From assembly GCA_964472095.1 (NCBI GenBank), contig CAYYIV010000001.1, positions 1 through 64,000 on the forward strand: DNA of 64,000 nucleotides. Reading direction: 5' to 3'. The translations under genes were made by a program, and so were the position numbers. The first letter of the stretch is position 1. The number at the start of each line of letters is the position of its first letter. The notes beneath the pieces were generated by a model. That model made no database searches, had not been told where the DNA came from, and was given only the letters and a program-made list of their open reading frames with translations. Below are positions 62,601-64,000 of the stretch, in pieces. Source of the stretch: Pelagibius sp964472095. GTDB taxonomy: Bacteria > Pseudomonadota > Alphaproteobacteria > Kiloniellales > Kiloniellaceae.

Positions 62601-63374
62601 GGCTACACCCAGAAGGCCATCGTTGGCGGTCACAAGGTCTACCTGCGCACCGGCGAATACGAAGACGGCGCGGTCGGCGAGATCTTCATCGACATGCACA
62701 AGGAAGGCGCCGCCTTCCGCAGCCTGATGAACAACTTCGCCATCGCCATCTCCATCGGCCTGCAGTACGGCGTGCCGCTGGAGGAATACGTCGAAGCCTT
62801 CACCTTCACGCGTTTCGAACCCTCGGGCATGGTCGACGGTAACGACGCCATCAAGATGGCGACCTCCGTGCTCGATTATATTTTCCGGGAGCTTGCGATC
62901 TCTTATCTCGACCGCAACGACCTCGCCCATGTGGAGCCGGCAGACATCATGCCGGACAGCCTGGGCAAGGGCGACGGCCAGGGGGATCTGCCCGGCGAAG
63001 CAGTCGCCGAGACCATGCGGCGCTTCGCCTCCAAGGGCTATGTGCGCAATCAGCTTCTGGTCCTGAACGGCGGCGTCGCCAACGGCACCACGGGCATGAG
63101 TGTTGGGATCGGGTCAAGGACCCAGACCAGCACCACCACCGTGACCGCCAGCGGCGTCTCCCAAGAGCTCGTCGGCTCCACAGGCTCCGCCGAAGCCTAT
63201 GCCGTCGAGGCCACAATCGTCCGCGAAGTCGATACCCGTCTGGAGCGCGTGCGCGAAGCACGCATGAAAGGCTACGTAGGCGACTCTTGCGGCGAGTGCG
63301 GCAACTTTACGCTGGTCCGCAATGGCACCTGTCTCAAGTGCGCCACCTGCGGCGCGACCAGTGGCTGCTCATGA
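59658..63374 (+). CDS. nrdJ: Adenosylcobalamin-dependent ribonucleotide reductase, class II
   Basis: 1238 residues. Makes deoxyribonucleotides with or without oxygen, using B12 to generate the thiyl radical. Marks: MAAPNSPQWFNTGL, GSGTGTNFSALRGEGE, SGGTTRRAAKMVTVD, NPCSEYMFLDDTACNLASLNL (split here at the 20-residue limit), and APTGTIGLVMDCDTTGIEPD in the barrel. The C-terminal part contains KGYTQKAIVGGHKVYLRTGE and a cysteine-rich end (CGECG, CLKCATCG) that probably binds zinc and relays electrons to the active site. Length is normal for the long alphaproteobacterial form. Confidence 0.96.
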   Translation: MRVARRFTEAGTDVYDKIEFRRTSSEIRNPDGSLVFRAEDIEVPNSWSQVACDILAQKYFRKRGLPLKSRRVAEDNMPAWLWRAVPDHEAMADIAEDERFIGETSAKQVFHRMAGTWTYWGWKGGYFDAEEDARAYYDEMRYMLARQMAAPNSPQWFNTGLHWAYGIDGPSQGHHYVDFSTGELTRAASAYEHPQPHACFIQSVGDDLVNDNGIMDLWVREARLFKYGSGTGTNFSALRGEGESLSGGGRSSGLMSFLKIGDRAAGAIKSGGTTRRAAKMVTVDLDHPDIESYINWKVVEEQKVAALVTGSKTCDRHLNTIMRACHEFKAVEGSEQTDAFDPKRNFALKAAMKAARAALVPENYVARVVQFAKQGYTSIDFKTYDTDWDSDAYLTVSGQNSNNSVRVPNAFIEAVLNDDHWSLIRRTDGKLHKKVKARELWDQISYAAWACADPGVQYDTTINEWHTCPASGRINGSNPCSEYMFLDDTACNLASLNLMAFRRGADAFDIEGYEHAVRLWTLTLEIAVLMAQFPSPEIAQRSYDFRTLGLGYANLGGLLMASGVPYDSDEGRTLAAALTAIMTGVAYATSAEMAEELGPFPRYGENADHMLRVIRNHRRAAYGQRASYEELSIAPVPLEPRDCPDKALIKAAKTAWDKALKQGERFGYRNAQTTVIAPTGTIGLVMDCDTTGIEPDFAIVKFKKLAGGGYFKIINRTVPEALRTLGYGEGEIEAIIRHAVGHGTLEDAPGINHARLKTKGFTESALQALEAGLASAFDVKFAFNKWSLGEEFCIKALGFTRAELEDVSFDMLSALGFTKEEVDAANAHCCGAMTLERAPGLLDEHLPVFDCANACGRHGKRYLSVKSHIRMMAAAQPFISGAISKTINMANDATVEDCKDAYMLSWRLGLKANALYRDGSKLSQPMTSSILDDITDDDEESLAEKVAAASQPERAQIVAERIIERIVERAQDRKRLPQRRKGYTQKAIVGGHKVYLRTGEYEDGAVGEIFIDMHKEGAAFRSLMNNFAIAISIGLQYGVPLEEYVEAFTFTRFEPSGMVDGNDAIKMATSVLDYIFRELAISYLDRNDLAHVEPADIMPDSLGKGDGQGDLPGEAVAETMRRFASKGYVRNQLLVLNGGVANGTTGMSVGIGSRTQTSTTTVTASGVSQELVGSTGSAEAYAVEATIVREVDTRLERVREARMKGYVGDSCGECGNFTLVRNGTCLKCATCGATSGCS

Positions 63375-63449
63375 AGAGCAGGAGGACAGTAACTCAAGTA
63401 GAGTCTCCTACCTGTATGACTCACGTCTGAGTTCTCCCTGTGAACTGAA

Positions 63450-63482
63450 GGGGTGCCGCGGCGGTGGCACCCCCTTCTTTTT
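63450..63482 (+). terminator. Intrinsic terminator after nrdJ
   Basis: GGGGTGCC (63450-63457) pairs with GGCACCCC (63466-63473) around an 8-base GC-rich loop, followed by CTTCTTTTT. It lies 75 bases after the nrdJ stop and before the convergent permease gene. Confidence 0.85.
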
Positions 63483-63502
63483 GGCAGTGCGCCGAGAGCC
63501 CT

Positions 63503-64000
63503 CTATCCCAAGGGCCAGAAGATCGGGATGACCAGCGTCGCCGTGGCCCAGAGCAGAATGTTCAACGGCAGGCCGATCTTGACGAAGTCGATGAAGCGGT
63601 AGCCGCCGGCGCTGTAGACGAAGGTGTTGGTCTGGTAGCCGATCGGCGTGGCGAAGCTGGCACTGGCCGCGAACATCACGGCGACCACGAAGGGCCGCGG
63701 ATCGACGCCGAGCTGAACCGCCAGGCCGGCGGCAATGGGTGTCAGGAGGATCGCCGCAGCGTTGTTGCTCATGATCTCCGTAAACGCCGAAGTAATGAGA
63801 TAGATTGCCGAGAGGACCGCGAGGGGGCCAAGCGACCCGGCGACCAGGGCAAGGTTCTCGACGATCAGCATCGCCGCGCCGGTCTTCGCCATCGCCGTGC
63901 CGATAGCCAGCATGCCAAAGATCAGCATGAGGATGTTCCAGCGGATTGCGCCATAGGCTTCCTCTACGCTGAGACAGCGCAGGGCGACCACTGCCGTCGC
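63503..64000 (-). CDS. SLC13/DASS-type permease, C-terminal part (partial)
   Basis: The frame is open to the window edge, so the N-terminus is missing; about 165 residues remain. ILMLIFGMLAIGTAMAKTG, LITSAFTEIMSNNAAAILL and FAASASFATPIGYQTNTFVY are typical of the second half of SLC13-family (citrate/sulfate/dicarboxylate) permeases; SNNAA and the TPIGYQTN loop are substrate/cation-site motifs. Relatives with TrkA_C domains exist, but whether this one has them lies outside the window. Substrate unknown. Confidence 0.88.
   Translation of the reverse strand, partial: ATAVVALRCLSVEEAYGAIRWNILMLIFGMLAIGTAMAKTGAAMLIVENLALVAGSLGPLAVLSAIYLITSAFTEIMSNNAAAILLTPIAAGLAVQLGVDPRPFVVAVMFAASASFATPIGYQTNTFVYSAGGYRFIDFVKIGLPLNILLWATATLVIPIFWPLG

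Noticed and set aside
60393..62930. Long open frame on the minus strand opposite nrdJ
   Set aside because: Composition typical of antisense frames in GC-rich DNA, and the + strand has an unmistakable class II reductase.
1..64000. CRISPR array, insertion sequence, prophage, rRNA
   Set aside because: No regularly spaced repeats, transposase or integrase motifs, phage genes or ribosomal RNA sequence were found on either strand.

Overview
This 64 kb window is GC-rich, densely coded chromosomal DNA with no phage, plasmid, transposase, rRNA or tRNA genes that I can see. Gene content points to an alphaproteobacterium, most likely a Rhodospirillales/Kiloniellales-type lineage: an RNase E with a long acidic insertion in its S1 region, an NDUFA12 (complex I B17.2) homologue near aat and a DUF2155 gene, tyrS/AsmA-like/glnE/bcp/DUF455 in series, and a class II (B12-dependent) ribonucleotide reductase. 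The species-level assignment is inference.

Layout. 0-10 kb is metabolic and accessory: a partial molybdopterin oxidoreductase large subunit, an AraC regulator facing an SDR/ABM/Atu4866 cluster, mnmA, a large alpha/beta hydrolase, a DUF302 gene joined to a truncated SRPBCC gene, and a VOC protein. 8.8-12.6 kb holds a translationally coupled mipA-marR pair diverging from an OmpR/EnvZ-type two-component system whose promoter region carries phased repeats. 12.6-16.8 kb is a sulfur/iron operon (cysE-iscR-two cysteine desulfurases-ferredoxin) behind a promoter with an Rrf2-type operator. 17-31 kb holds anmK, tyrS, an AsmA-like protein, glnE, bcp, a DUF455 protein, a DMT exporter, a C-terminally truncated PaaK-like enzyme and prfB with its classical +1 frameshift site.

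31.4-38.8 kb is the envelope/RNA block (PBP1a, AmiC, divergent rne with a long leader). 38.8-49.6 kb has an aminotransferase, a Ggt-like lipoprotein, an M48 chaperone-protease, a DsbA-like protein, aroQ-accB-accC, aat, DUF2155, a methyltransferase, mlaD and NDUFA12. 49.6-59.2 kb is the most patchy part: a histidine-kinase remnant, a sulfotransferase, DUF6352, then a signalling cluster (small ORF, hybrid kinase, CheY-like and NarL-like regulators) bracketed by two copies of the last codons of the DUF6352 gene, followed by htpX-like/lemA and a second DMT exporter that ends inside a palindromic element. nrdJ and a partial SLC13 permease close the window.

Most genes are housekeeping. The best candidates for something undescribed are the bracketed signalling island (about 52.0-56.57 kb), the iscR operon without scaffold genes, and several genes cut exactly at domain borders (SRPBCC, PaaK-like, kinase remnant). 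All family calls come from reading motifs; no database search was run.
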